Assembly (NCBI GenBank): GCA_965644315.1
Contig: CBFFRQ010000096.1
Location: 310,001-374,000 of the forward strand
Source of the DNA: Caecitellus pseudoparvulus
Taxonomy: Eukaryota > Bigyra: Bicosoecida
Direction: 5' to 3'
Length of the DNA: 64,000 nt
Positions 1-11,959 of this stretch are shown here, in pieces. Positions within the stretch are counted from its first letter, which is position 1. Each line of letters opens with the position of its first letter. A model generated the notes under the pieces. The model saw only the letters and a program-made list of their open reading frames with translations, was not told the DNA's origin and searched no databases. A program made the translations under genes and the position numbers.

Positions 1-3000
1 AGCTTCAGCTGCAGGGTGGTGGCTGCTTCGCCCCCCGAGGCTCGCGCAGCCGTCGCGGCAGCCTTGTGGCGCTCCACCTCCCCCTCTGCGTCGGCGGTGC
101 TCTGGCGCGCCTGGGCCAGGGCTGAGGTCAGGGATGTCGTGCGTGCCTCCGCCACCTCCGCCGCTTCCGTCGCCGCGGCAGCCTCCACCCTCGCGCGCCG
201 CAGGTCTGCCGTGGCGCTCTCCAGACGCCCCTCGGCGTCCTCCGTCGCCGCCTGCGCAGCCTTCAGCCGACTGGCCAGGCGCTGCACCTCATCCGCCGCA
301 GTCTCTGCTTCCGCCTTCACCTGGCGCAGCTCGGCCCGGGTCGCCGCAGCGCTCTCCTCAGCCGCGGCTCGCGCGGCGGACACCTGGGACAGCTCCGCCT
401 GCACACTGTGCAGCTCACTCCGCACCGCCTCCAGCTCAGAACGGGGCACGGAAGCGGCTGCAGCCTCGGCAGCCTCCTGCTGCGCCTGGGCCAAGGCCTG
501 GCGTGATTCGGCCGCCTGCTGCGCGGCAGCCTCAGCCGCCTCCGCCGCTGATCGTGCGCCGGCAGCGGCCACCTCCGCCCTCGCGTGCTGCGTCGCAGCC
601 TCCTCACGTGCCTCCTCCAGCTCAGCTTCCAGGGCCGCAGCGCGTGCCGCGGCAGCCTCCGCCTCCGCCGCTGCCTCGTCCCTCGCCACCACCAGCTTGC
701 CGATCTCCCCGCGCAAGGCGGCGGTGCTGGTGGCTGCATCCGCTGCCGCCATGTCCAACTCAGAGCTGGAGGCGCTGCGGGCAGCGTCAGAGGCCGCCAT
801 GCGACTGCGCAGGGCCTCCACCTCCTCCGCCAGGGCCTGCTCGCGCTGCGTCACTTCCGCCAGCACTGCCAGGACATCCGCCTCATCGCCCACAGTGCCG
901 TCTGGGAGCGTGATGCGGGCCTTGGGTCCCTCCCCAGTGCCCCCTGCTCTGCCCACCAACGCGTCCGCAGCAGCTTGCACCTCTGCTGCAGCTGGCGCGA
1001 CCTGGGACAGGTCGCCGTCGGCTTCTGCGACCTGCAGGGCTCGCTGCAGCTGCTGCTGTGCCGCACTCATGCGCTGGGAGCTGCCCTGCTCCGTGGAGCC
1101 GTCACTCGGCGCATCCAGGGCGAAGGCAGAGCCCTCCAAGTCGATGGGGCGCTGTGCCGGCTTGCCAGTGGCATCGGGCGAGTGCAGGGTGACGGAGCCG
1201 CCAGTGTGGAGGGGCGTGGAGGCGCCAGTGCTGCTGGCACTGCCGCGCGGCCGGCGGGGGGACACCGCCGCCACCTGCACTGCCAGGCGGCTGTTGTCTG
1301 CTCTGAGGGCGGAGGCAGCCGCCGTCGCCTCTGCTGCCGCCTCCTGTGCCGTCCCCAGCTCCACCTGTGTCTCTGCCAGCTCCCGGCGCACAGCGGCGAG
1401 GAGGCTGGAGAGCTCCCGCTCCCGCTCCGCCGAAGCCAGCATGCGCTCACGGAGGGAGGCGGCCTCCTTGCCTGCCTGCGCTGCGTCAGTGGCGGCCTCT
1501 TGCCGGGCCCGGGCGGCGGCGTCACGCTCAGCCGCCAGCGCATCCCGCTCACGAGCCAGGGAGGCCACTTCGTCCTGCAGGCTGCTGACCTTGTGGTGGG
1601 CGCGGGAGAGGTCGGCGGCGCCTTGTCGCCGCTCCTCGTGCGCAGCTGCCGCGCGCTCCTCTGCAGCGCGCACAGCAGCATCGCTGCGCTGTCGGACGGC
1701 AGCCAGCTCCGCCTGTGCTGCGGCCAGCTTGGCAGCAGCACCCTCGTCGTCCTTGGCCGCCGCCAGCTGGCCACGCAGCTGTGCCAGCTCTGCCTGAGCC
1801 TTGGACAGCTCCTCGCCGGCCTGGTTCTGCGCTGCCAGTGAAGCTTGGGCCTTGGCGGTGTCGAGCTTCGCCAGCCACGCTGCGTCGCTGCGCTGCAGGC
1901 GGCCCTCCAGCTCCATGACACGCGCCTCCCACTTTGACACTGCTGCCTCTGAGGCAGTGGAAGCTGATGCTGCAGCCTGCGTGGCTCGATCCTCAGCCCG
2001 CGCTCGCTCACGCTCTGTGGCCGCCAGCCGTTCCTCCAAACGCGCCGCTGCCACGCGCAAGTGCACTGCCTCAACCTCCGCCACCCGCGCACGCTCATTG
2101 GCAGCGGCCAGGGCGCTTTCGGAGCTTGCTGCTGCCTCCTGCGCGCTCTCCATTCGGCGCTGGGTGGCTTGCCTCTCTGCAGCCAGGCGCCTTTCGGCTT
2201 CACGAGCAGAGTCAGCCGAGGCAGCTTGGCCCGCCTTGGCGCTGGCCAGCTGACGCTGCAGCTCGGCAATGCGAGCGTCAGCAGCGGCTTCACTGGAGGG
2301 CTCGTATGCAGACTCAACAGGTGGTGGCACGGGTGGTGCGGCTGCTGCAGCGTGGTGGCTCTGCGTGGCAAATGCGCGGTGGCCTCGCTCTGCAGCAGCT
2401 GTGGGCGGTGAGAGGGTGCGTGGACTGGAGGGCGCCGACACCGGGAAAACGACATGTGGAGAGGATGCAGGTGATGAAGGCGTGCTGCCAGGCAAGGTAG
2501 CATGCAGGGCCGCCTCTGGACTCGCCGCGGCCTGCCGCTTCTCACTGTGACTCCGCTGTTTGCGGCGCTCTCGCCTTCGTGCGTGGCGCTCCGACTTGCC
2601 CTTGGCCTGCCGCCGCAGCTTGCGGGCTGCTTCGCCAGCATGCTCCAGACGTGCCTTGACTTGTGCCGCCAGCACTGCCAACTCAGCCGCCGCAGCGGAG
2701 TGGGAGGGGGGCGCGTCTTCGTCTGCCTGCGAGGCCAGCAACGCAGCTGCTCGAGGAGCAGACACAGGGCTCATGCGCACGCCCGCTGTACCGGAGTCCA
2801 CCTTGCGCTCTGAGAAGGGTCCCTGTCTTCTCCTGGGTGGCGTGCTGTTCACGAGGTCCTCCATGCGCGACGTGCGCAGGCCATCAAGGGCCCGCTGGAG
2901 GGACGCAGCAGCTCGCCCAACGTTTCGCTTCTGAAACGCAATGTACTCTGTCGACGCTGCCCTGCGCGCGTTCATGTCTGCGGAAGGGGGAACATGACAA

Positions 3001-3420
3001 CCGCAAGTACAGCGCGCTTGCCTTCTCCCAGGTAGCGAGGGCTCACTCACTGGCCACTGCCTGGCTTACAGGCCCGCCAGCATGGCTGCTTCGGCCAGGT
3101 GAAGCGGAGGCCAGCGTCCGCCTCACCGCCGCTTCCTGCAGCTGTCGGTCGACGGCTTCGCTGTGCGAGCCGCGCAGTGCAGAGCCCTGTGTGAGTGGGC
3201 TGTCTTTGCTGTATGTTGGTGCAGGTGGGCCCCCTGCGCCGCGACGCAGGGCAGGGGGAGAGGCAGCGGCCTGAGGTCGCACGCGAGCCGCGGCGTAAAA
3301 GCCATACGGCACAGGCGCTGCCCCACCACCCCCATCCGAGCTGTCACCACCGTCGCCGTGCAGGAGGTCAGAAACATCCACGGGGGAGCCCCCGGCCGCC
3401 CCGAAGCTGCTGTCGTCCAT
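1..3420 (-). CDS. Long coiled-coil protein, 3'-truncated by the window edge
   Basis: The ATG is at 3420-3418. Exon 1 (3420..3051) encodes about 123 residues of acidic, Gly/Ser-rich sequence beginning MDDSSFGAAGG. A 73-nt GT-AG intron (3050..2978) joins it in phase 1 to exon 2 (2977 to beyond base 1). The exon 2 frame stays open to the window edge. It has a basic stretch rich in Arg and Lys, a Ser/Pro-rich linker, and then more than 700 residues of Ala/Glu/Gln/Leu/Arg heptad-like sequence, for example EELSKAQAELAQL near 1790-1815, typical of a long coiled coil. There is no catalytic domain in the visible part. It could be a cytoskeletal, centrosomal or Golgi tether protein, but no family was recognised. 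It is divergent from the reticulon-like gene. Confidence 0.75.
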
Positions 3421-3910
3421 GCTGCGTGTGCCAGCGCCGGCAGTCTGCAGCGCACCCGTTAGCGCTGGGTGTGAGCTGGCGTCTGGAGTGATGCGCCAAG
3501 CAGGCGACAGGCTCAGAGCTCACTGCGAGGACAGCGGCGCAGCGCAGAGTGCAAGTGGGTGTCCAGCTTGCTCGCTGCTCTCAGGTTTGGCTGGGATTTG
3601 CTCCAAATAGCAACATGTCTCCGAGAGAAATTGGAAATAATGGCTGCGAAATTTTGGCAGGTACCGGGTCTTCCCTCCCAACTCGCTCAAGTGACGACAA
3701 GAGGCGACTGTAGTTGTTGCCCGGATCAAAACCATCAGACAGACAGAAATGTTCGAACCCCCAACGAGACTCTGTGATTTGGACCGTGATTGACTTGCGA
3801 CCAGCTCGGCACCTGCCGCTGAAAAACCTGCGTTGCATTCTTTCTGCATCCAGGCCAAACACACGCGCTGCAAAGCGTAGCGCCTTCATACCGCTGCCAA
3901 GCACACAAGC
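3421..3910. other. Divergent intergenic region
   Basis: About 490 bases separate the start codons of the coiled-coil gene (minus) and the reticulon-like gene (plus), so both promoters should lie here. The stretch 3580-3790 is noticeably richer in A and T than the surrounding coding DNA. No RNA gene, repeat or convincing ORF was seen. Confidence 0.6.
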
Positions 3911-5104
3911 ATGGCAGACGAAAGATCTCCGACGGGATCTGCTCATGGTACGTGCTTGTCCCTCGCCATCGCGCCAGGGTGGGCCTCTCCGACGCGGATG
4001 CTTGTTGCCGGGCCTGGGCGTGGTCGATTTCCGCTTGGCGAGCACGTGTTCGCTCCCTCCTACGCTTTGCAGAGGGCTCCCCTGAGCCAGGGGCAGGATC
4101 TGAGGACAACCCAGGTGAGTTCTTCCCACATTCCGCCCATTTTCACCCCCTTGCAGCTCATGAACGCCGTTGCTCGTTTCCGCCCCTCTGGCGCAGAGGT
4201 TCGCTACGAGGAAGGAAAGGGTCTGCAGGCGTACCTGGATCTCATCACAGCACAGCTGCGGCACTTGCCTCGCGCACCAGCGCCACCAGCAGGCGCGCCA
4301 GAGTTCACCTCCAGTGACTGTACGTGAGCCATGGGCACCTGCGCGCCCAGGCGTTTCACCTTTTACACCCCCCTGCCGCCACTCACAGGGTTTTATCACT
4401 TGTCTTGGCAGCAGCCAGAGCTGACAGGCGGCCTGGCGCTGGCCACTTTCACGGCCTTGTTCGCCGTGGGCGTGCAGGAGGTGTCTTGGCTGCAGCTGGT
4501 GCTGTACGCTCTGGCTGGCGTGGTGGCCTTTGGCGGCCTCCTGTCCATCGCCAACGCCTTAGTGGCGGAGCACCAGCAGCTGGGCCGCCCCGCCGTGCAC
4601 GTGGAGAGCGCAGTGGTGCACTTCACCCAGGAGCTGGCCAAGCACCTCATCGCCTGGCTGAACCTTGTGTCAGCCGCGGCGGAGTGGCGTGAGCCACTGG
4701 CGGCGGCCGCCACACTGTCTGGGCTGTGGACCATGGCCCGCTGGCTGCCGTGGGTGACGGAGGGCACCCTCACCTGTGCTGCCTTGCTGGCGTTCTCCCT
4801 GCCCGCCGCGTACATGGTGTACTACGACCAGGTGCACCACGTCTGGGGCTCCAGCGTTCTGCCCCAGGCCAAGGCGGCCAAGGACCAGGCCATGGCGCTG
4901 CTGAAGGCGGTGCGGGAAGCGGCGGCCCCAGACAGCCCCAAGCGCACCTTCGTCTACGCGGGCATCGTCGCACTGGTGCTGCTGGTGGGGTATGTGGAGC
5001 TGCTGTACTTGGAGCCGTGGACCCTCGTGGATACCCTGGCACTGACGTCCCTGGCAGTGTACGGCCTCCTCTCTGGCGCCAGCCACAAGGCCAAGGCGGC
5101 CTGA
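3911..5104 (+). CDS. Reticulon-like ER membrane protein
   Basis: Inferred CDS join(3911..3947, 4073..4114, 4197..4319, 4389..5104), 305 aa. All introns are GT-AG, and the phase-1 joins keep one frame. The N-terminus is short and acidic (MADERSPTGSAHEGSPEPG). A Trp-containing motif (SSDWFYHLSWQQPE) precedes a long hydrophobic hairpin (roughly TGGLALATFTALFAVG to GGLLSIANAL). A hydrophilic loop of about 65 residues and a second hydrophobic pair follow (GLWTMARWLPW, ALLAFSLPAAYMVYY). This order matches the reticulon homology domain, which curves ER tubules. An additional hydrophobic pair lies near the C-terminus (AGIVALVLLVGYVELLYL). The family call rests on topology and weak motif resemblance, so another small ER membrane family is possible. 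The start ATG is followed by a strong gtacgt donor 37 bases later. Confidence 0.65.
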
Positions 5105-5159
5105 CGTGTCGCCGCGGAAATGCACGCACCGCCATGCGCAGGCCATGCGACCGGTCGCC

Positions 5160-8100
5160 CTATGCGACATGCACAGGCGCCGCGCCCCTCGCCACTGCGC
5201 CCCTCCGGCCGCCCGTCGCACTCAGCCGCAAGGACGCATCTTTCGCCTGCCCCAGCGCCAGCAGCAGCAGTGGCTCTGTCTTGTGGGGGTCCAGCTTTGG
5301 GTGGGCTTCGATGGCTTCCTTCAGCGCCTGCTTGCGGCTGGAGTTTACAAGCGCTGACACGGCATGTCCCGCAGCTGTGAACAGGCGCAAGAGCCGGGTG
5401 GCACGGTAGAATAACACGACAAAGGCCGGATCGTGCGTGGCAAGGGGGTCACGGTGCTGCCCCTGCGCTGCGGGTTGTCCCGGCTGCTGCTCAGGTGGCC
5501 CCTGAGCCACCTCCGCCTCCACTGCGTCGGCCTGTAGCGTGTGCCGAGCCGCCCAAATGCGCATGACCAGGACACTCTGCCGGGTGAAGTCTGCGACCGT
5601 GTCCACGAGGCCTCGGAGGTACCGCCGCACGACACTGGCGCGCATGGAGCTGATTTGCAGGCTGAGGGAGTGACGGGCGGGGCGCAGGCCCTGCGCCACT
5701 TGTGCCTCCACCACGGACTCCATCTGCAGCAGCAGCGCGATGCCGGCATGCTGCAGCACCTGCAGCAACTCCCAGTCAATGCGGTCTCGACCGGGGACAT
5801 CTGGGGGCCCCCCATGCGCCACCCCCTCTCCCTGCACCAGGATGCGCCCGGGAGGCGGCAGGTCGGCAAGCTGGGCAGCGAGGGCCTCCAGCTCAGCTGC
5901 GTCAGCCATCACGCTGGCGGTGGCATCTGTGTCCTTCACAAAAGCTTCAATTCCACCTTCCCAGTTCCCGCTGGCGTTCATGGCTTGGAAGGAGGAGGTC
6001 GCGGTGGCTGGGGGGGGTGCGGCGGAGGTCGAACCGCGCCGCCTGCGGGGCAGCGGAGTCCCGTCCACCCCCGCGTCGGAGTCCCCCGCACCCCCACCTT
6101 CCTCCCCACGCAAGAGCTCCGCGTCGCCGTCCAGGACGTCATCGTGGGTCCCCAGCACTTGGTTCTGGTGTGCGAGGCTGGCTGTCGTCGTGGCCGCCGC
6201 CTCAGCCTCGACGTCGCCCACAGCAGCTTGCTCCGCTGCGTGCAGCGGCTTGCCAAGGTAGCCGACGCCCCGCTTCAGCCCCACAGCGCCTGCGTCGTGA
6301 GACCTGCGCAGTCCATGAGGCAGGCGGAGGGGCGTGGACAGCCCCTGCATGGGGCTGCCTTGGCGGGGCGAGCTCTGGCCGTCGTCCGACCCCGACTCGG
6401 ACTCGCTGGTGGAGCAGGGCACGACGTGCAAGACGGGACCTGACGAGTCCGACACGTTGCCAGAGCGCAGGGGCGTGCGGACGGGCTCCTCTTCGCTGGA
6501 GCTCTCCCCGACTAGAGGCTTGCTCGCGGTGTCAGGCTCCTCCTCGCTGGAGCTCTCGGGGGGGGATAGGGGTCCACGTTGATGCCGCCGCGGCGGCGTC
6601 TGGGGCGCCTCGCGTCGCTTCTTGGGGCTGCGCCGCCGGGGCATGTCGTGCCACATGCTGTCCTCCGGCACACGCCCCCCATCCGAGCTGTCGCTGTCCG
6701 TGAGCGCTGTGGCGTACCGCGTCTCAGTGAGGGCCAGGTACCGCGCGCGTGCCTGCGCGAGCACCAAGTCGGACGTGTACGGCACAGCAGTGGTGCCGCT
6801 GGGCAGGACCCCTGCTGCAGGGTGCACCACAGTTCCCGGCGCCAGCCCCAGCGCATCCGCCAGAACGGCGTCACCCTCTGCCCAGTCCTCGCTGAGGCCG
6901 GGAGGAGCGTGCAGCCCCATGCGGTCAGCTGCGCGCATGCCGCGCATGAGCGCTTCCTGCCCCACCCGGGCCTGTGCCAGTGCAGTCAAGTGCTTGGACC
7001 CCAAGCCGCTGTGTCGCAGTGCCGCTGGGAAACGGCGAGGAGAGGCGCCCCACATGCCGCTGCCTCGGGGGGTGGCGCCGCCCAGCACTCCGTATGTGGT
7101 CATGAGGCTCTTGGGCGCCTGGGGATGCCGTGGGTCTAGCACGCTCAGCCCCGTGCGGTTGCGCTGCATGCGCCTGAGGCTGTGAGAGGCATGGCGAGCC
7201 AACACCTTGGACGTCCCGGGCGAGGCAGCCCCACGGGAAGGCGGTGACCGCAACGGCGAGTGTCGCAGGGCAAAGTGCCCCGGCGACGACAGGCCGGTCC
7301 AGGGGGATGCGGCCCCGCCCTCATCGCTGTCGGAAGAGGACCCCATGCCAAAGGCAGAGCCCCAGTCGCCGAGGCCTGGCAGCGGCGTGTCCCAGTGGGC
7401 ACTGCGGTGGGCCGACGTCGCTTCCACCTCCCCCTGCGCACGTTGCATGGCCTCCTTCAAGTACGCCTGGACGTCGGACAAGTACTTTCCGCGGGGGCGG
7501 ATGAGGCCCGCAGGCATGCCTGCGGGAATGCTGCTGGTGTAGGGCGTCACAGTCTTGTGCTTGGACCGGCGGGGGGCGAAGCCCGACTCTGCAGTTGGCG
7601 CCCCCGTCCCAACGAGGGCCTGGGAAGGCCGCAGGAAGCGCTTGTGCGCAGCGGAGCTGCTGGCGAGGGTGCTCAGCCCCCCTCCTTCATCGCTGCTCTC
7701 GCTGCCAGAGGGGCGGTCTTCGTCCTGTGAAGAGTGCTCCGAGTCGGACTCGGCGTGGGGCAGGCGCCCACCCCGGTACTTGTCGTGCTTGGCCTGCCTG
7801 GCCCGCTCAGCGCGGCGCCTGGATCGGGCCAGGCGCCGGTCAAAGGCTCGCTCCTCGGCTGCGCTGTGCACCACCCGACTGGCCCGCACGGCAAGGTCGT
7901 GCTGGTGCTGTCCGTGGCGTGGTGAGGTCCCAAACCCCTCCAGCCTCTCCATGGCCAGCTCGTCTTCCAGGCTCGCGGGCCTGGCTGAGCCGTAGTAGGA
8001 GCCGGATCGGGCCGAGTGGCGGAGGCCTTTGGCAACTGCCTTCCGTGTCACGTACCGGGGCAGGCGCTGTGTGGCATCCAGGGGCACCGACCCGGTGCGG

Positions 8101-11100
8101 TGGGGTCGCTGGTACGTCGGCACATCAGCGGCAGTGCGCCGACGAACCCACCACACCCCTGCATCCCCCACCGTGTCCTGCACCCACTGCACCCGCCGCG
8201 AGGCTGTCTCCACGCCCCCCAGGTCCAGCGCTGGCACACCTGGCGCGAGCTCTTGGGGCCCTTCCCGCCGCTCCGGCTCTCGAGATGACACCCCAGGTCC
8301 ATCATGGGGTGTGGGGGCGGGGTACAGAGGCAGGCTGCCGCGAATGCGCCAGGGGGCAGGGCCCGTGTGCTGCAGCCGCACAGGCACGGGCGGCAAGTGT
8401 GCCTCCCCCTGCACGCCGTGTCCATGCACATCAGCTCCGCCATATGCACGCACCGCGTGCCGTTGGCGCGCGATGACCTGGCGTGCCAGCGAGGCGGCAC
8501 GCACGTCAGCTTGCTGGGTGGGTTGGTGGGGTGCGCGGCGATGCCGGGCTGAGCCGCCGCCCACCTCCGATCGACGGCTCCACGCGGCACTCCTGACCGT
8601 GGCCCATCCAGCTGGCAGCGGCTCGTCGTCGGACGAGTGAGCGCCCATGTCGCCCCAATTGCCCAGTGCCTCTGCCAGTGCCCGCCGCTCAGATCGGTAC
8701 ACGTCTTGCCCGCCATCGCAGAACAAGAACACCGGGCGCTGCAGTGCTTCCCCTGGCTCCAGTGCTCGGAGGCCTGAGACGGGTGCACCCGTGCTCAGCG
8801 TCGCTGCCAGAGCGCTCCTGGGCCCTACCATTTCTTGAACTGGCCTGTCAGGCGCACGTGGAAGAGACGGCGCCGTGCCCGTGTACAGCGGAGCCAGCCA
8901 GGCTCGCGTGCCAGCAGCAGCCCGCACGAGCTCTCGCCCGCCGTGTCGCACCGCCATGAGTGCTTTCAGGGCTCGGGGGGCAGCGTCCCGCCAAGGGCCG
9001 GCTTTGCTCTTCGAGGTGGCGCCCTGCCTCCCTGGCTGCAGAGCAGGCACCTGGCAGGGCGCTTCTTCACCCCCACTACTCGTGTCGCTGGCGATGCTGG
9101 CGTCGTCAGACAGGGGTGTGTGGGAGGCTGGCAGAGCGACACTGCCCCACCGAGCCGCCAGCCCCCCCCCTGCCTGATGTGAGTCCACGGGGGCGGGGGC
9201 CTCGGCGGCCGCCGACGCCGCCCTGCGCCGTACCCCTGGGCCAGTGTCTGTGGCCAGGCGCAGGCCAGCCTTCAAACGCACTTGCTCGGCAATGGCCCCA
9301 TCCAGGGCTCCCATGTTCTGGTTGTGCTGCCGCTTGGCGACGAAGGCGGCATGGGCGGCGTGGTCCTCCGCCTCGCCTTGACGCAGGGCGAAGTACTGGC
9401 GGTGCAGTGACGCGTCTTGCGCGCCGCCTGAGACGGTTCCCGTTGGGCCGAAACGCACGACTTCCCCGCCAGCATACAGCACCGTGCCGGCCCCCGCGCT
9501 GCCCACGCTGCTGTCCGCTGCCGTCGGCACGAAGCCCCGTGCCCGCGTCCGAACAATGGTCCGGCTGCCGTCCTCGGCCAGCGCCCCGTCACTGGCGCCA
9601 GGTGCAGCGGCACGCAGCAGGGCAGCTGGTGTGTACAGCCCTCGGGCCTCTGTGCCGTGCTGCAGGGGGGGGGCTGCCTGCCGCCCAGAGGGCTCGCTTG
9701 GTGCGGAGCTGCGAGCGGAGGAATCTGCCCTGGCGCGATGCAGGGGGAGGGGCGGGATGTCCAGCTCGCCGCCGCGTGACGGCGAGCTGATGGGGCTGTG
9801 CTGCACATCTTGCCAGTCTCCAGTGGGTGGGCGCGAGATGCGCAGGCGGCGGGGGTTGCGCAGGTCGATGTGGTCGCCGCGCCACTGGTCGCCCCTAGGC
9901 ACAACCAAGTCCACCACCCCCTGTTCCACCCCCTGCTGACTGGCTGCTGGCGGAAACAGGGTTTGCAGGCGCCTCGCCATGCTCTGGCCGCTGGGCGCCG
10001 TGTACAGCGCCTTCAGCCCACGACCAGCCTGCCTCGCCAGGGGGTTCAGGCCAGCGTGCCCAGTCAGCTCAGCTGCTGCAGCACCAAAGACGAAGCCTTG
10101 CAGCACGCCATGCCGCACAGCGGAGTGCGTTGACTCGCCAGGGGTGTGGTGGGGTGGTGGGCCGAGGAAGGGGGTCGGGCTGAGTGCTGGGTCAGCCATG
10201 GGCGCCCCCCCCTTGATGGCCCACTGTGCTTTGGCCAGCAAGACCGGGTCCAAAGCAAATCCCACTGCGGAGGAGGCGTCGTCGGCAGTGTTTGCGCCGT
10301 CTTGCATGGCCCCGGCAGCTTCGACGCCTCCTCCCCCCTCGCTTGGACACCGCCTCTGGGCAGTCACCTGGACCAGCGCAGGGCGAAAGAGGTCACCACG
10401 GGTGGTGATGGAGGGCGGACGCACAGCTGCCCAGTACCGTGGGCGTGGTTCCAGCAGCAGCAACCCCAGCACGTCGCGCAGCTCCACCCCCCCGCCCGGC
10501 TCCAACGCCCGCTGCCGCACCTCCGTCGCAATGCTGCCCGAACCGGCAAGGGTGACGCCCAGCAACCGCAGCAGGCTGAGCATGTGCAAGGCCACATTCA
10601 GTGCCGCGAGGCGGGCAGCGGCATGCTTGGCTTGCTGCTGCTGCAGCAATGTTGCAGTGCGAGGCAGTGCCGGCGGCATGTAGTGGCGGATGAAGCGGTA
10701 GCCAGCGGCGTACGCCTTGAGCGCGAGCAGGGGCAAGTCAGAGCCCAGGATGGTCTCCTTCACATCCCGGTCCACCAGCGCTGCAGCAGTGAGGTGCGCC
10801 AGCGCGGCGTCCTGGGCCCTCAGCGTGGAGGCGTGCCGGAGCCGGGCGAGCAAGGCGCGAGCAAGGCCCTGCCCTCCTTGCCACGCGTCCAGGTAGCTAG
10901 CGACAGGGATGCGCAGCAGGCGCAGCGCTCGGAAGTGCAGCCACGCCGCCCGCAGGTGGTGGAACAGCTGGGTGTCCTTGTTGTAGGTGAATACTGCCAC
11001 CGCAGGCAGGTCTGCGTTGAAGAACTGCAGCGCTACCTGGGCAGACACCGCCGCCCAGGCTGGAGCTAGGAAGCTGGCCGCCTCACCAGTGACCACCACA

Positions 11101-11515
11101 GCTCGGACATGGCCTGTGCAGGGTGGACTGGCCTTGCGCAAGCTGGGATGGCGCCGGGCGCAAAGGCTGCGACGCACGGAAGGGCACCTCAAGAGCTGTG
11201 CCTTGTCCCGCTGTGGCCTCGGCAGGCACGAAGAAGGCAGAGGCCTCCGTGACGATCATGTGCCCGAACAAAACTGCGCAGTATGGAGAAAGGGAAGGCG
11301 TGGGACTGGGGCTGGGCCTGGGCAGGGCCATGCGGCAATGGTTGCTCACTGGCTGCGCCTTCCTTTCGCACGACTGGCTCCGCGAAGTGCTCCGTGCCCT
11401 GGACGTCTGAGGGCAGGGCCAGCTGAATACGGCTCTCACTGGCCTGCCTGTTGCGCTGCATGCGAGCCAGGGCCTTCTGTAGGCCTGCAGGTCCCTTGCC
11501 GTGTTGCGTCGCCAT
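5160..11515 (-). CDS. Very large, mostly disordered protein of unknown function
   Basis: An uninterrupted minus-strand frame covers 11036..5160 (about 1,958 codons). Upstream, the best chain is an ATG at 11515, exon 11515..11350, exon 11273..11188, a 27-base microexon 11113..11087, then 11036. Phases agree but the microexon is tentative. The N-terminal 250 residues are helical and hydrophobic (for example VALQFFNADLPAVAVFTYNK, ALNVALHMLSLLRLLGVTL), as are the last 230 (ALLLQMESVVEAQ, DPAFVVLFYRATRLLRLF). Between them lie about 1,400 residues of low-complexity Ser/Arg/Gly/Asp sequence with acidic clusters, including two copies of SSSEEEP about 20 residues apart. This suggests a membrane-associated or scaffold protein with folded ends and a disordered centre. 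No known family was recognised. Confidence 0.7.
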
Positions 11516-11959
11516 GGTGAAACGGCACGAAACTCCAACCTTCGTGCACAGAAATGGAAGCCAGAGGGCACTGCCGGTGGCGGCCCCAGGTGCCGATGAC
11601 GTTGAGAGTTTCCTTCTTCAGCACCCTACTTCCTCAACGTGCGCTTAAAAGGCTATACTGACGTTGCAAATCGCGTAGGCACCGGTCAACGGTAGCTGCG
11701 ACAGGTGCTGCTCTGCATTCCGCCGCGCTCTGCACTAGGGATGGCCCCGTTGCCCAACAGATGACTACCTGTCTGTGAAGAAGAAATGCGTGCATTATTT
11801 TACCCACCCTGCTGGCATGCCAAGGGCAGCGTTTCAGTCTCGTGGGGGGGGTTTGGGCATCAGCTGCGAGCGGCTGCCTTTGGCCAGGACATGTCCGCAT
11901 TCCTACCAAGGCGGGTCTCGCTTGCTGGCAGCCACCCACGCCAAGCTCCTGCACACCCC
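11516..11959. other. Intergenic region between head-to-tail minus-strand genes
   Basis: About 440 bases hold the promoter and 5' leader of the large unknown gene and the 3' end of PAS gene A. A GAAACG-type element (11519-11524) lies a few bases upstream of the ATG at 11515. A relatively AT-rich stretch runs 11640-11800. No RNA gene or conserved ORF was seen. Confidence 0.55.

Noticed and set aside
16-1797. A 593-codon plus-strand frame rich in Ala, Ser and Arg
   Set aside because: It is the antisense shadow of the coiled-coil frame, which has natural amino-acid use and a valid splice chain on the minus strand.
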